From Athripsodes cinereus (lineage: Eukaryota > Arthropoda > Insecta > Trichoptera > Leptoceridae), in contig OX388321.1 of the NCBI GenBank assembly GCA_947579605.1, positions 13,233,427 to 13,297,426 of the forward strand: DNA of 64,000 bases, given 5' to 3'. The position numbers and the translations under genes were made by a program. Position 1 is the first letter of the stretch; each line of letters starts with the position of its first letter. The notes below the pieces were generated by a model. That model ran no database searches. It was not told the DNA's origin and saw nothing but the letters and a program-made list of their open reading frames with translations. Shown here piece by piece: positions 22,977 to 35,162 of this stretch.

Positions 22977-25900
22977 TTAGTAAGAGCTACCATTCATTTG
23001 TGTCATTTCATCTCCCCAATCACTGGTCGGCACTGGTTCACTATAGCAGCAACTCTTGCGAAGTAGAAACATGACATGTTTCTGTCTAAAAACGCAGATG
23101 TATAATACTAAAGGTCCTAGTAAAGAATTGACGATGATATGCGCATACATCAGACCGTCTAAGTTTAGCCAAGACATTTGTAAGAATAGCCAGGCGATAA
23201 CCATTACCAGAAACAGTAACAGGAACATGTCGAAACTGGAAAAATAATAAAGAATAATGTTTGTTAAAAAACGTGCTTAATACACTTAATCAGCAAGAAA
23301 TGTTACAAAGTTTCAATTGATTGTTTAATTTTAATGTTGATAAAAATTTTTGTGGCATTTAAAAAAAATAGGTCACCAACTTTTATTTGCAAGTTTTTGA
23401 ATGTTATGTAAAATGTGTGAATTCGTAAAATATCAAAGATATTTAACATCTTCAATTCAGTGAATGATTTGAGGATAATATGCAAGTTTTATTACACACA
23501 GTTAATCTAGGGCTACCCTGCCGAGGGATGTGGGAGTGGGAGATATTGTAATGGTATAGATGGATGAATTTTTGTGGAAAGGTTCAAGAAGAAATTAAAG
23601 CAAAGTTATTTTATGAGAATATTTGAATTTCTCTTCAAAATATTTTATTATTTACTTACTTGTGTTTGAGTTTGTGGTGTATCCGTCCATAGGTATTCAT
23701 TCTATTGATAACTTTCATAGTTGTTACGTAGAAGAATATATCAATGATAATGGTAAATGCTATTGGTGTAAAGAATACTGCAGTGCCCAGCCATCCTGGA
23801 ATTTATATTACAAACATCAAAAAAAATAATGTATAGATATCAGTAAGTTATTTTATTGATATTTGCAGTGTTTTGCCAGTATGCACTAAAGCAGTTTTAT
23901 ATTCTATGAGATATTAGCTTCTAGTCAGCCAGCCATTGCCATAAAATAATACACATCCCACACTTTTTTCTGAGTTTGCAACGTGCGATAAAAGTTTTTT
24001 TTTTGAGAAACATTTCAGGTCATCACCCCGTTTTTTTTTATAGCACAGAGAGGTAATCTGTATTTTAATTACATGCAAGTGAGCCTACTGGCTACGTCAC
24101 TTGTGAGATATTTTGTGATGGTATAGATTGATGTATAGATCTTTGTCTTACCAATGGTTTTTTGATATCCATTTGTGAAGGAACTGGTTTTGGCTTTGCT
24201 TGTACTGCTACTATCGTTCAGGTCCAACATGAAATGAGCAAATATAGCTAATCCAGCCATCAGGAATGTGCAACCCCATGCATAGCAAGAGTAATAACAA
24301 TACTTTCTACCATCAGTCACACGAAGAAACACATTACGAGACCTGTAAAATGTACAAAACATTTGGATTGAAACAAAATTTCTTTCTCTCCCTCTAACGC
24401 TTGTCTTAGAGCACAGGGTGTTATCTAATAGACTTTTCTTTCATAAGCACATGGGTTACAATTACATCACCCAAAGCATTGATTATTTGAAGATGCTTTA
24501 ATAATGCTATAATTGATTCGTAAAATAATTATAACAATAAATGGTCATTAAAGCCAACATGACTTGTTGATTTGATTCTAGTCTTGAATTATTCTAATTT
24601 GTTTTACAATTATTGAATAATTGTGATAGATATGAGGAGTGTATATACAGAAAGAGCTATTTGATTTCAAGCATTCTCCTCTATTTCTAAAGATACCTAC
24701 TTGAATTAAATGACACTAGCAAATTTTAGCTTAAAGTTAGAAGAAATCAGTAGCTTGTAAAAATCACTTATTTTCAAATGAGTTATTTGAGAATCATTGC
24801 TTTCTGCAATACTTCAGACTATCACTAAGTTCCCTATTAATCTGGCTACAAAACATATCACACCTTCAAGCCGTATTCCAAGTGGGGGTAAGCAGAGAGG
24901 ATGGAACTTCTTTTCTAACATACTTCTTACCTTTCTACACTCATACAATTTTTCATACATGCACATGAATTTTTTACTCAACGCACAGCTGTCATTGAGA
25001 ATTTGATTAATGTGGTAGTGCTATGTGGTTCTCAAGCACTGACATTTTATCACATGCCCTCTTTCAGATAAGCACCTATTTATTTTTATACAAAATTAAT
25101 TAGCTTAAATATAAATTTAACAATAACAGTGTGTATGTTAACAAGCCAAGCCTATTGGCCTCCACACATCGCTGTTTAAATTTCATGATATAGGTACTTA
25201 CTTAAATGTTTTCCAGATATAGTATCCCATACTATTGAGCCAAAAGAATGCTGCCAGCAAACTAATGTACAGGATTGAGTCTGGAAGTAAACAAAATATG
25301 TTAACATAAACATCACATGACTATTATTTGTAAACAAATCTGGTTCATATTTATATACATTACAAAGTTCATTTACACTGTGAGTAAACAAATTATATGT
25401 AATAGTAAATAAACAAAGACATGGTAACTCTAAAATAAAATTCAGTTTATTTTTTACGTTTCTGGGTAGATAAAAGAGAAATGAGTTTTTTTATCACTAA
25501 ATACCTATATCAGACTTTAATTCCCTCTATCAATGTATTAAGCCCATACACTATGTTATATTTTCTTTTGACTATCTGTACTTTCTAATTTTACAATAGC
25601 ACATGTGCTGTGGAAGTACTATTATCAAGTCATGAAAGGGGAATTTTCTGGCACCTGGGATTGAACCACGCACCTCTTCTTCATGAGGCCGAGACTCTAC
25701 ATCCAGGATACCAATAAACTCCACTCTGCACTCTTTTTCAGTTTTTAACAAAAAATTGCATTACAATATAAATTATCAATGTTATTGCCCATTATCATAA
25801 ATGGCTCCACAACCCAGGTCTTGTTTTGGTCTACTAGGATATTATTATTGGCATAAATATAAATTAACATTATAAAATTACTTTTATTACCTGCGACCAT

Positions 25901-27939
25901 ATAACTAATGTGGCTGCTCAATTGTGTAAAGATTCTCACAAGGTCGGCAGCTTGGTAGAATATAAAACATACATTGATGGTGGTTACAATGTTACCATGT
26001 AGATCTCGGAGAGTCGGAAGAATAAAGTAGATTATGGAAACGGCAAGGAAGCAAACAATGGCTATGCCATGAAACAGTGGATTTATAACATTCCTCATTA
26101 AAAAGTCTGCGGTACTCCAATTGACATTCACCTCGGGGGCACAAACTAATGCATACTGTGCTGTCTCATTTGTGTTTGTCATGTAGATCTAAAAATATTG
26201 ACTAATATTAAAGTTGCAGCTAAAATGGCAATTCATATTTCCTAAACGTTAATGAAAATCCAACCACTTATGTCACATTCTACTTAGAGAAGGAGATGAA
26301 TAGCTTGATTATTAAATGCTAGTTCATCGGTAGCCTGGCAGTAGAGTCTTGGCCTCATGCACATGAGGTTAGCGGTTCAATCCCAGGTGCTGGCAAACTC
26401 CTCTTTCACGACACAAGCTTTTAGCTTTCTGTGGAAGGTGTATAAGGTTATGTTTGGGCTTATAACATAAACCCAGATACATCTTTTTTCAAAAAAAAAA
26501 AAAAAATACATCACATCGCCAGTTATTTACATACATAATTGGATTTACATATTTCATTATCTGATAAACCCTAAAATGTCCAAACTATATCAACTTTTTA
26601 AAATTAATTTTAGATTCAGTGTCCAGTTTGTTGAATTTTTAAATATATTGATTCTTTCACCTTGTCCATACAATATTTCCCTTGTATATAATCATAAAAG
26701 AACTGATCCTTCTCTTCTTCTTCTTCCTCTACAGGCACAGGATCATGTAATCTTCCAAATTTCTTAAATCCTAAGTCAGTTTTGTCCTCTAAGCTTTCTA
26801 AATACTTCTGATGGTGGATATAATGTCTCAGTTTGCCAGTCGGCAACAGAACTAATCTAAAAGAGGGGCAGCACAAATGAAGTTAGTTGCACTTAAATAA
26901 CGAGAAATGCAAAGTTATTTCGAAATATATCGAAATTCAATTGTAGAAAACAGTATTTATTATATTCAATTTACGATTAGCTGTACCTTGATGGTACATG
27001 ATCATTCAAATAAATTTTTCAAAGAGTGGAATTACGTGAGTCTGAACTAAATAAACTATAACTATATTTTACATATTTGGCGACCGGTGTGGTGCGGAGG
27101 CTAACGCACTTGCCTTTGAGTCACGAGGTCCCGGGTTCGATTCCCGGCCAGGGCAAAATGAAGAATGACCTTTTTCAGATTGTCCTGGGTCTGGGTGTTA
27201 CATGTATATGTGTTTAGTGCATTGTATATGTGTATCGCCGTGTTAGTACCCATAATACAAGATTCATATCTTAGTTTGGGACTAGCTCGGTCTGTGTGAA
27301 TTGTCTACACGTGTTATGTTATGTTATTTATGTAATGTAGCAAATCTTACTTGTCTTCGTGGTTTGCTAAATGATAAATAGACCATATTTGTGTTGTTTC
27401 ACATGCTGGTTTTCCAATAACAAACTCATATCCTTTTACTTGAACATTGTCCATTCCATTTTCACTGGTAAATATTGGAATCCACGCAGCTGAAAATATA
27501 TAGATATTTATCTACATTGAAGTGATATCAAAAAATACTAGAAGAATTGTACAATTTACTTTGTTAACTGGTTAATGCCGATGTGATTTCAAAACAAGTA
27601 AGAAAACCACTTCTTCAGCTGTATCACATTACACATATGCAATTATTATTCTGAAAGCATTGTATGGGATAAAAACAGGACACTAGACATGAAAGCAAAG
27701 ATGCCCATCATTGGTAAAAACCAGTTTAACTTACTTAAATTTGTCTCCTTTAGATCAGTGCATCTTTTGTCTACCATAACCTCATTCTTCTCGCAACATT
27801 TATTTACTTTAATTCTATTCAATTTTTCAGCAATAGCATTTAAATCTTGTTCTCCGAAAGATGTAGCTGCATACGATTTCCGAAATAACATGAATAAGCT
27901 ACAAAGGCACAAAATTACAACAAGTTTATCACTCTTCAT
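22977..27939 (-). CDS. mthl5: Methuselah-like GPCR, probably mthl5
   Basis: Exons: 27939-27735, 27489-27351, 26856-26661, 26188-25891, 25280-25202, 24342-24152, 23795-23660, 23235-22977. GT-AG throughout, phases agree, 500 residues plus TAA. Residues 1-24 are a signal peptide. The extracellular part (about 25-210) has the CCEKNEVMVDKRC start, an IWSIYH segment, LPTGKLRHYI, an acidic run and GKYCMDK, the arrangement of a short Mth ectodomain. Seven membrane segments follow: FHGIAIVCFLAVSIIYFILP (1), the second after RDLHG, then ILYISLLAAFFWLNSMGYY (3), one each after DGRKYCYY, GWLGTAV and NFDM, and ILYICVF-like TM7. The tail is short (RKSCCYSEPVPTSDWGDEM). Family role: class B-like plasma-membrane receptor signalling through G proteins. 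The mthl5 assignment rests on remembered similarity and is provisional; membership of the Mth family is firm. Confidence 0.88.
23355..23570 (+). repeat. Diverged GATGGTATAG-type repeat, intron 7 of mthl5
   Basis: Degenerate copy in the order ATAGGTCACCAAC, CAATTCAGTGAATGA, GGGCTACCCTGCCG, GTAATGGTATAG with a GATG-type tail (GATGGATGAAT). Antisense to the gene. Confidence 0.55.
24030..24132 (+). repeat. Truncated GATGGTATAG-type repeat, intron 6 of mthl5
   Basis: Keeps only the 3' part: TACATGCAAGTGAGCCTACT, GGCTACGTCACTTGTGAGAT and GTGATGGTATAG with a GAT-type tail, 20 bp from the exon 6 donor. Confidence 0.6.
24855..25070 (-). pseudogene. Degenerate endonuclease/RT C-terminal fragment, intron 5 of mthl5
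   Basis: GCCGTATTCCAAGTGGGGGT, then CATACTTCTTACC and TTGAGAATTTGATTAATGTG parallel the copy at 20712-20930 base for base in order, but with indels; no open frame remains. Confidence 0.6.
25612..25716 (-). repeat. Truncated SINE family 1, intron 4 of mthl5
   Basis: Only the tRNA-like half is left: TCATGAAAGGGGAATTTTC, CACCTGGGATTGAACC and GCCGAGACTCTACATCCAGG. The tail half is missing. Confidence 0.75.
26328..26508 (+). repeat. SINE family 1, intron 3 of mthl5
   Basis: Full-length, plus orientation: GGTAGCCTGGCAGTAGAG (A box), GGTTCAATCCC (B box), CACGACACAAGCTTTTAGC, ACCCAGATACATC and an A15 tail at about 26491-26506. Confidence 0.85.
27079..27335 (+). repeat. SINE family 2, intron 2 of mthl5
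   Basis: tRNA-like head GGCGACCGGTGTGGTGCGGA with A box GGCTAACGCACTT and B box GGGTTCGATTCC, then TGTCCTGGGTCTGGGTGTTA, and a 3' end in TTATGTTATGTTAT. Nearly identical to 62281-62530, which suggests recent activity. Not a functional tRNA: the body continues about 180 bp and the cloverleaf 3' half is absent. Confidence 0.85.
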
Positions 27940-28375
27940 AATTACTATTATAACGTTTATTTCATGTTACTACTTTTATTGCTTTTGCAAGTCACTTATA
28001 TTAACAAAATAAACACGATATTAACTATGCAACTTTTGTAAACTAAACAATAATAAGTAAACATTATCAGACTTGAAACATTCCAAAGTTGTTATTTTAT
28101 TCGACGAAACCATAGAACTATAAAGTATTAAAGCAGACGAAACAACCAATACAGATACACTGACAGCTAAGTGCTAACACGGACTTGGACACAGCCATAG
28201 AATAATAAATATATTAAAGAAGAAACAACCGACCAACACCATCGTCGGTGGTGTTAATAGTAGTATCGAAAGTCACTCAAAATGAAAGATCGGTACCAAA
28301 TAATGTGAACATATTTTTTTAATGTGGTCTCAATTTTCGTAATTTTATAACTTTGCTTATCCTTAAGATTTCTGC

Positions 28376-28490
28376 TTCCCCGTCGTTGGATTTTCAAAAT
28401 GGTATAGGAATTTGAAATATTTCACCTCGGTTTTGTTAAAGAATATTTTCTCAAAACCCCTTTATCTAAAAAGTAACGAATACTTGTACG
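28376..28490. repeat. Fragment related to the hAT-type MITE interior
   Basis: TTTTCAAAATGGTATAGGAA, CACCTCGGTTTTGTTAAAGA and ATATTTTCTC match 1420-1500 within the MITE at 1194-1641. Ends were not located. Confidence 0.5.
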
Positions 28491-28569
28491 ACGCGTACGA
28501 TATTTTATAGAAAAAAGTAATATTTTTTGCATAAAATACATTTTATTGTTTTAATTACGATGGCCACGG

Positions 28570-28625
28570 GCGTAACCAGGGGAAGGGTTTTGGGGGTTCA
28601 ACCCCCCCCCCCCCCGAAAATTTAA
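28570..28625. repeat. Poly-C-bearing repeat end
   Basis: GGGCGTAACCAGGGG, GGGTTTTGGGGGTTCAA and a C14 run, then GAAAATTT. This looks like a terminal fragment of an interspersed repeat into which the LINE at 28626-34330 may have inserted. Class uncertain. Confidence 0.4.
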
Positions 28626-28780
28626 GATTTTTTTTTTTTAATATATTTATTTAATTCATAAATACACAGTATATATTGATATTACATTAATAAAACAATA
28701 TAACACACAGTAACAATGCTCCCTCCATAAGCAACTAAATGCTTGTGCGGAGGGTCGGATTTCAATTATAACATTAACAC

Positions 28781-30298
28781 TAGGGATTGCAATCCCGCGG
28801 GATTTTTGCTGGATTGACTCCAATCCAGCGGGATCCCGCACAGGTTAAAGATTTTTTATGGAATTAAAAAAAAATCTTTCTATGGTATGTAATAATCAAA
28901 TATTTATTAAAAATTGCAAAAATTAACAACATATTATTGTACATAATTGAATATAACATAAATAACTATACTATCATATAATATGTAACAAATTATTAAA
29001 TATCAAATGAAAAATCATTTCTCTTTTAAGAAATTTGATCTTAAAAAAATAGCATTAATAGTGTTGTTATCTTCCGAGATACTTCTTATGGAACTACATA
29101 TGCAGCCAGTGACCGAAAAAGCTCTTTCTGCCTCCATACTTGTTGGTTGATACTTAATAAATAGTTGTGCAACAAAGTCAAATACTTTTCTTTAACTCCA
29201 TTTAGTCTGTTTTTAAAAAAATTGATTTTTCTTATTTTTAGAGTTTTTTTGTATTGTTATATCATATATTTTGGAAGTTTGAATATGTTTGTGCGAATGA
29301 ATGTATTATTTGTGCGAAATTGGGTGAATGGATGTATTGTGTGTAAGATTTTCTATAATTGTCTTGTGTGTTATTGCTGAAGTGTGCACTGTTTGGATGT
29401 AAGACTATTGGAATGTTTTTGTCGCTTACATGTTTATATTTATATGTCTTTCATCTGTTGCGTACCATGTAAAATAAATAAAAAAATCACTTTTAAATGC
29501 TGCCATTTCTTTTTTCAATATTTTTTCGAAGTCTTTCTCCTGTCCAGTTTCTGTCTGTTTCATGTAATCTTCATTGTCTTGTTTCAGCTGCATTTCTAAT
29601 TCCATTTGTAAAGTTAAATTGTTTTCCACGTCCAGAGACTGTTAACAATTATCTGCATTTACATCACCTACAACTACAAATTCTACATTTTGAGCGTCTT
29701 CTATAATGACTCAATATAAAATGTTTATCATTTCTTGCCGCAACTTATTCTTTTTCGGCATTACAAATATTGAATTGGACGTTTTCAATAGATCAACATA
29801 ACTGTAATTTCACTGCGTCTTTCTTTCACTCTTGCACGTAGCGCCTCGGATCGCTTAAAACTTTGTCTCGCTTCTCTAGCTTCTCTAAAATAAATCGAAA
29901 TTTTATATCTGCCGCTATTAGGGTAGACTCTCTTCTGCATAATACTCTACGCTTAATTTAAAGGGCTGCAAGCTGTCAATCACGTTTTTGATTTTGTACG
30001 TAAATTTTATGTCAGATGCTATGTCGATGTGAGCCTTCTCAATGCAAACTTTGAGACTAAAATCTTTCTAATATATCAAGCAAGCTCTTCCAGCGAGTGC
30101 AGCAATCTAGGATTAAGCATAATTCTTTTCCTGTTTCTTCTTTTACGTATTTTTGCAAATATGTGTCATCTTTAGTTGACAACTTTCGGAAAATCTTCAG
30201 CTTGCGGATGCGCAAGTATTTGCGGGATCCCGCAGGCCCTAAAATTACGCGGATCCCGCTGGATTGCGGGATCCCACTTTGCTGGATTGCAATCCCTA
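28781..30298 (-). mobile_element. hAT transposon relic with exact 8-bp target duplication
   Basis: The ends are TAGGGATTGCAATCCCGC (left) and GGATTGCAATCCCTA (right), inverted, flanked by identical ATTAACAC at 28773-28780 and 30299-30306. On the minus strand there are remnants of a transposase: a stretch reading SDIKFTYKIKNVIDSLQPF then AADIKFRFILEKLEKRD near 29850-30060, and the C-terminal dimerisation region PTSMEAERAFSVTG near 29060-29160. Frameshifts and stops interrupt it. Subterminal repeats of GCGGGATCC lie at both ends. Confidence 0.85.
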
Positions 30299-30987
30299 AT
30301 TAACACACATATAAGAATCAGCTAGAAATATTAATACACATATAAGAATTTTTTTACAAATAGCAAACTTTCAGTTCTCATGTACGTTCATCAAACGTTC
30401 AACAAAATCTACAAGCACAATACAAAATTAAACCAATACAATTATTCACAACGTCAAAACAATATACAAATCAGTTGGATCAATTTTCCTCTCATCAACA
30501 TTAACACAAACACACATACACAGAAATACATCACTTTTACGCGATTCAGTGCTCAATGATGACATCATGAGCCTGAATCTCAAAATTGTCCCTGAAAGTG
30601 TTATCCCGTCTTATCCGGCTTGTAGCGCTTCTTTATTATTTTTATAAGTTCGTCGCCTCTTGGAGTCTTTCTCACGTCTAATGGCAGGTTATTGAATTGG
30701 GTCTCTCCGAAATATGTGTAATGCTGCTGACCAAAAACTGTTCATTTCTTAGGACGAACGAATACATATTTATGTCTGGTACGATTCTCAGTAAGGAAAT
30801 AATGATATTCCGGTTCTTTGAGAACCTGCAGAATACAAAATTTAGAATAGAGGTCTCTAAATTTAGGAACTTTAAACTCTGTAAATATTTGTTCGGTAGG
30901 GTAGTCTCGTGGTCTTTTCAAAATTATTTTGATTATTAATCTTTGGGCAATTTCGATAGGTATTAGACTCGTGCGATAAGCAGCACC

Positions 30988-32567
30988 TCATCCAACTATA
31001 GCATACTGTAGAATTGATTGAACCAATCCATAATAAATTAAGTACATTTGTTCTATATTTAGAATGTCTCGGATTTCAACAAATATATAGATCAGTTTTC
31101 TAATGCGCTTAACGACGGTCTCAATTTGTTCTTTCCATTTTAAATTTCTATCTATTATTATTCCGAGATACTTTATGTTATCCGTGACTCTCAGAAATGC
31201 GCACTTCCCCTGGCATAAAGAGGGCGAATGATCCGGTGAGCTGTCATGGATCATCACGTCAAAGCATCGCGGCTTGTCGTTGGAGTGAACAGCAAACGGT
31301 ACTATATATGTTTTATCACTATTTAAAGTTAACAAATTACGATCGAACCATTTCTTGAGCTTATTCATATCCTCATTAGCTCTAGCTTCCACTCCCTCCC
31401 AGGACCTATCGCTTACAATAAGTGCTGTGTCGTCCACGTATGATACTACCTGACCATGTAACCCCTGCGAAAATATACCATTTACAAAGATGATGAACAG
31501 GACAGGCCCCAGTACAGTACCCTGCGGAATTCCGTACTCCGATTCAGCCATGTCTCCAATGCAGTCATGAATTCTGACGCTCTGTGGGCGTTTATGTAGA
31601 TAGCTTCCATTCCAGAACACCACCAGCAATACCTATGTTCTCCAATTTTTTAAGCAAGTTAACATGTGAAATGCTGTCAAAGGCCTTTCGGAGGTCAAAA
31701 AAAATTCCAGCGCACTTTTTTTCTTCGTCTAACGAATCGTAAATTATGGTGGTCAATCTGGCTATCGCATCCTGAGTGCTCAAGGATTGAACAAAACCAA
31801 ATTGATTTTTATGAATAATCTTATTTGCATATAGATTTAACTATTTTTTCAAAGACTTTTGAGATATTGGAGATAAGCGATATGGGACGATAGTTTGACA
31901 CGTTTTGGGAGTCGCCCGACTTGTAGATCGGGATGACGATCGTTTTTTTATATGCGGAGGGAAATTTACCACTCATCAAGCTGATATTTATTAAGTGTCT
32001 AAGTGGTTTGTCAATAAAAAGTTTTATAGCTTTCAACGTCTGGATAGTAATATTATCAAAGCCCGGAGCTGCACCTCCCTTCATTTTCTCTATAGTTTTA
32101 CGAATATCCGCTTCTGAGACTTCTTGAAAAGAAGCCCAGCTCAGGTTATGTCGTCTTTCCTCTGTATTACTGTTAAGATCCCCGCCATGTTTACATATTT
32201 CCCTCGCTAATTCCCTTCATACGTTCGAAAAGAAACTATTGAATGCGTTGGCACATAATTTGGGGTTCTTGGCAGCTTCTATGAGCTCACCTTGGTAGAC
32301 GATATTTCTGACATTTACTCCCCTTCTATTATTATCCATTATCTGATTTACTACTCTCCATAGTTGTTTATGTCCACCGCCTGACCGCTTGATTTTTTCA
32401 GAAAAATATTTATATTTGCACACTTTAATTAGTTTAGTCAACCTGTTTCTAAATTCTTTATATCTATTCACGGTTAGATTATCACTCGGATTTCTAAGGG
32501 TTCGTTTATACAATGTTTCTCGCTTCCTTAAAGATATTGCTATTCCCCTGGTTACCCATGGTTTCAA
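30988..32567 (-). pseudogene. LINE reverse transcriptase, broken into four frames
   Basis: Pieces at 32567-32217, 32084-31821, 31783-31592 and 31629-30988 together hold RT motifs in correct order: KPWVTRGI leader, GAAPGFDNI, IPIYKSGDSQNVSNYRPIS, FFDLRKAFDSISH, GIPQGTVLGP and YVDD. The YVDD replaces the usual YADD. Breaks lie near 32215, 31820 and 31600. No function expected. Confidence 0.85.
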
Positions 32568-32572
32568 CGGTT

Positions 32573-33070
32573 TCAGTTTATGTTTGTGTATTTATCTACT
32601 CTTTCAGTTGTGCATTTATTTACCAGTGCTGACAAGGTGTCATGAAAAATTTCGGCGCACCTGTCAACATCACTTTCCCCCAGTACTGTCTCCCACGTGA
32701 CCTGCTTTACTTCATTGACAAATTTGACCTGGTTAAAAATTGGTATTCGAAGACTAGATGGAGCATCTCCGTCAAAGGCGCAGCCAGAATTGTATAAGAA
32801 TGTGCAAGCGTGGTGATCCGTGATGCCTACTTTCCAAATTATGGTTTTGATCTTATTGACATTTTTAATTTTGACATTTGTCCAAATATGGTCAATGCAA
32901 GAGGGGGTCTGGCCCGGAAACTCCCGAGTAAGTCCGTTGACGCACGACTTATAGCCCAATTCAGTCATTCGGTTAATGTATTCAGTCACATCTCCGCTCT
33001 CGCTCTGAGTGTTCATTTGCAAGTTCATATCCCCTAGAACCACGTTGAATTTATTTTTTAGTTGTATCAA
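32573..33070 (-). pseudogene. LINE endonuclease, C-terminal half
   Basis: Open for 165 codons with FNVVLGDMN, TPSCIDHIWTN and GITDHHA, the metal-binding and catalytic blocks of the AP-endonuclease-like fold. It continues the domain whose N-terminal half is at 33829-34288, separated from it by the 755-bp RTE-like insertion. Confidence 0.85.
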
Positions 33071-33073
33071 TAT

Positions 33074-33828
33074 ATATATATATATATATATAATGAGTTA
33101 CAATCCACTGGATTGGTCTGCAACGAGTTTTGACTTTCTTCTCCATTCCTCCCTATTCTCAGCCAGTCTTTTCAGCTCTACGTATGAGCCACAATTCATG
33201 TCCCTCTTCAGTTGGTCCATATACGCATCTCTTGGTCGGCCTCTGCCATTTGTCCCCTCGGTCTTACCCTCCGTAATGGCGATGAGTAGTCCTGGGTGCC
33301 TGATGTTGTGGCCAATCCAGTTAGCTCGTTGTTGGCTGATTCTCTTAAGAAGTTGCCTTTTTTCGCCTACCCTGGTTAATACATCTTCGTTTTCGATGTG
33401 TTCCGACCAATGGATCTTCAGCATGCGTCTGTAGCACCACATTTCAAAGGCCGCCAACCGTCCGCTTTCCCTCTTGCTGATGGTCCACGTCTCGTAACCA
33501 TAAAGCAGAATGCTCCATACAAAGGCTTTAGTAAGGTTCTTCCTTACGCTTAAATCAATGTTTGGGGATTCCAATATCTTAGATTTTTTGTTAAAAGCAA
33601 TCCTTGCCTGGTTTATTCTGCTCACAATTTCCGATTTGGAGCGTCCATCTTGGTTTATTCTGCTGCCCAAGTACACGAATTCTCTTACTTGTTTGATGCT
33701 CACTCCATTTATGGCAATGTTCGCAGTCGCTTCCTCTTTTCCTACGACCATACATTTTGTTTTGTCTTTATTTATTTTCATGTTGTACTTTGACAACAGT
33801 ATACTTTCCATTTTTCCTAAGGCTTCGT
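33074..33828 (-). mobile_element. 5'-truncated RTE-like LINE inserted in the endonuclease
   Basis: Minus strand: MKINKDKTKCMVVGKE, EFVYLGSRINQDGRSKS, SILLYGYETWTISKRE, RRMLKIHWSEHI, RANWIGHNIRHPG and GRGRPRDAYMDQLKRDMN, the C-terminal part of an RTE-type polyprotein. It ends with a stop and an (AT)n microsatellite (33071-33092), a typical RTE-type tail. It is flanked by TCAATAT at 33067-33073 and 33829-33835, a 7-bp target duplication. Confidence 0.85.
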
Positions 33829-34288
33829 TCAATATGTTTGATAAATCGTTTATAAAGATTGTCACGTCGGATTCGTGGGTTCTATAGATCGCAATGACAT
33901 GAAGCGAGATACCCTGCATCTTGAGCTCAACATCGAGACAATTCACACCCTGAATGCGATGCTCTACACTACCGACCACATCAATTTCATCTCTCACAAA
34001 TACCACAACACCGGCATTTCTATTGACATAAGCTTTTGTCGCGATATATGAGTAACCCACAATCGAGTACTGGGGCGAGCCGTCATTTACAAAAGCTTCA
34101 CTTAAAACTATACAATCCGGTCTTTTCTTTAAGTTGTTTACTGAGAGAACAAAATTTTCAAAATTCTTATGCATGCTGCGAATGTTCAGATGTATTATAA
34201 ATAGATCGTTTAAATTGTTCAATAAAATTTTATTAAAGCTATCAAGATCCTCACATACATTTTCACTAACATTTAGCTCTCTATCCAA
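33098..34288 (-). pseudogene. Chimeric 396-codon ORF: LINE endonuclease N half fused to RTE C terminus
   Basis: One uninterrupted ATG-to-stop frame. About residues 1-153 come from the host LINE endonuclease (LNIRSMHKNF, CIVLSEAF, NRNAGVVVFVRDE); the rest comes from the inserted RTE-like element. The junction falls at the 7-bp duplication near 33829-33835. No spliced host exon is attached. It is an accident of insertion that happens to be in frame, not evidence of a functional protein. Confidence 0.75.
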
Positions 34289-34934
34289 CTCTGTAAATAT
34301 AAGATTCTCGCCTGTTAAGTATTAGTGTAGGAAATTCTATCATACTTCACGCAATCTATCAAGCTGCAACTGTAGGTGAACACAACATCTCCAGGGCCAA
34401 AAATACTTTTTTTTAAGGTAATAAAATGTGTGATATGTAGGGATGCCGGGTATACGTCGATTTCAGTTTTCACGTGAAAATGAACAGGTATCTTATTTTA
34501 TTATTATTTTGTAATTTATATTATTATTTTAATAAACGGAATTGATTTATAGCATTCCGTCCCTTGTTGAACGTTTTGTGTTCAAAATTCTTAGGAAGGT
34601 ATTTTATCATTTGAAGATACTACCTACTATACATAATAATATTTTTTGCAGATTTTAAAATTTTGACATAGGTAAACAGAAAGCGTTCCAGTGGTGTTGG
34701 TCTCAGTGTGCAGTAAACATATTAATCGGATACTGGACTTCAGTTATTTCGTAATACGTACGTGACTCTTATAGGGCAACCGGAGTAAATATATGGTCCA
34801 ATTTGCACCCAAAAAGTTACATACTGGCAAGTTTATAAATATGTCACTAAAGTAATGTAATATTAAACATTAAGATTGCACTTATAATTTGTATTTAATT
34901 ACAAAAAAAAAACGCAAAGAAATCGCAAGTTTTA

Positions 34935-35115
34935 AGTTTTTTTTTAAAAAAGATATATCTGGATTTTGTTATAAACCCAAAGACAACTTTATACACCTTC
35001 CACAGTAAGCTAAAAGCTTGTGTCGTGAAAGGGGAGTTTGCTGGCACCTGGGATTGAACCGCGGACCCCTTGTTCTCAAGGCCGAGACTCTACCTCCAGG
35101 CTACCGACGAACTCA
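34935..35115 (-). repeat. SINE family 1
   Basis: Complete copy: T-run at 34936-34947, GATATATCTGGATTTTGTTA, AGTAAGCTAAAAGCTTGTG, GGGATTGAACCGCGGACCC and ACCTCCAGGCTACCGACG. Confidence 0.85.
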
Positions 35116-35162
35116 AAATTGTAAAAAAAAAATGAGGCTTCAAATCCCCCGTATTTCGTTAA

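Larger units (their letters stand above)
28626..34330 (-). mobile_element. Degraded CR1/Jockey-like LINE carrying two insertions
   Basis: On the minus strand it runs from an apurinic-type endonuclease domain (HLNIRSMHKNFENF, CIVLSEAF, then VVLGDMN, IDHIWTN, GITDHHA) to a reverse transcriptase (YRPISLISNISKVFEKIV; FDLRKAFDSISH; PQGTVLGPVLFIIFVNG; YVDD) and a long 3' region with a poly-A tail (T-run 28626-28640). Stops and frameshifts interrupt it, so it is inactive. Within it lie a hAT element at 28781-30298 (3' region) and an RTE-like insertion at 33074-33828 (endonuclease). The 5' end is approximate. Confidence 0.8.

Noticed and set aside
27085..27155. Functional tRNA gene (also at 62290-62360)
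   Set aside because: A and B boxes are present, but the sequence continues into a conserved SINE body, recurs in several copies, and no acceptor stem closes.
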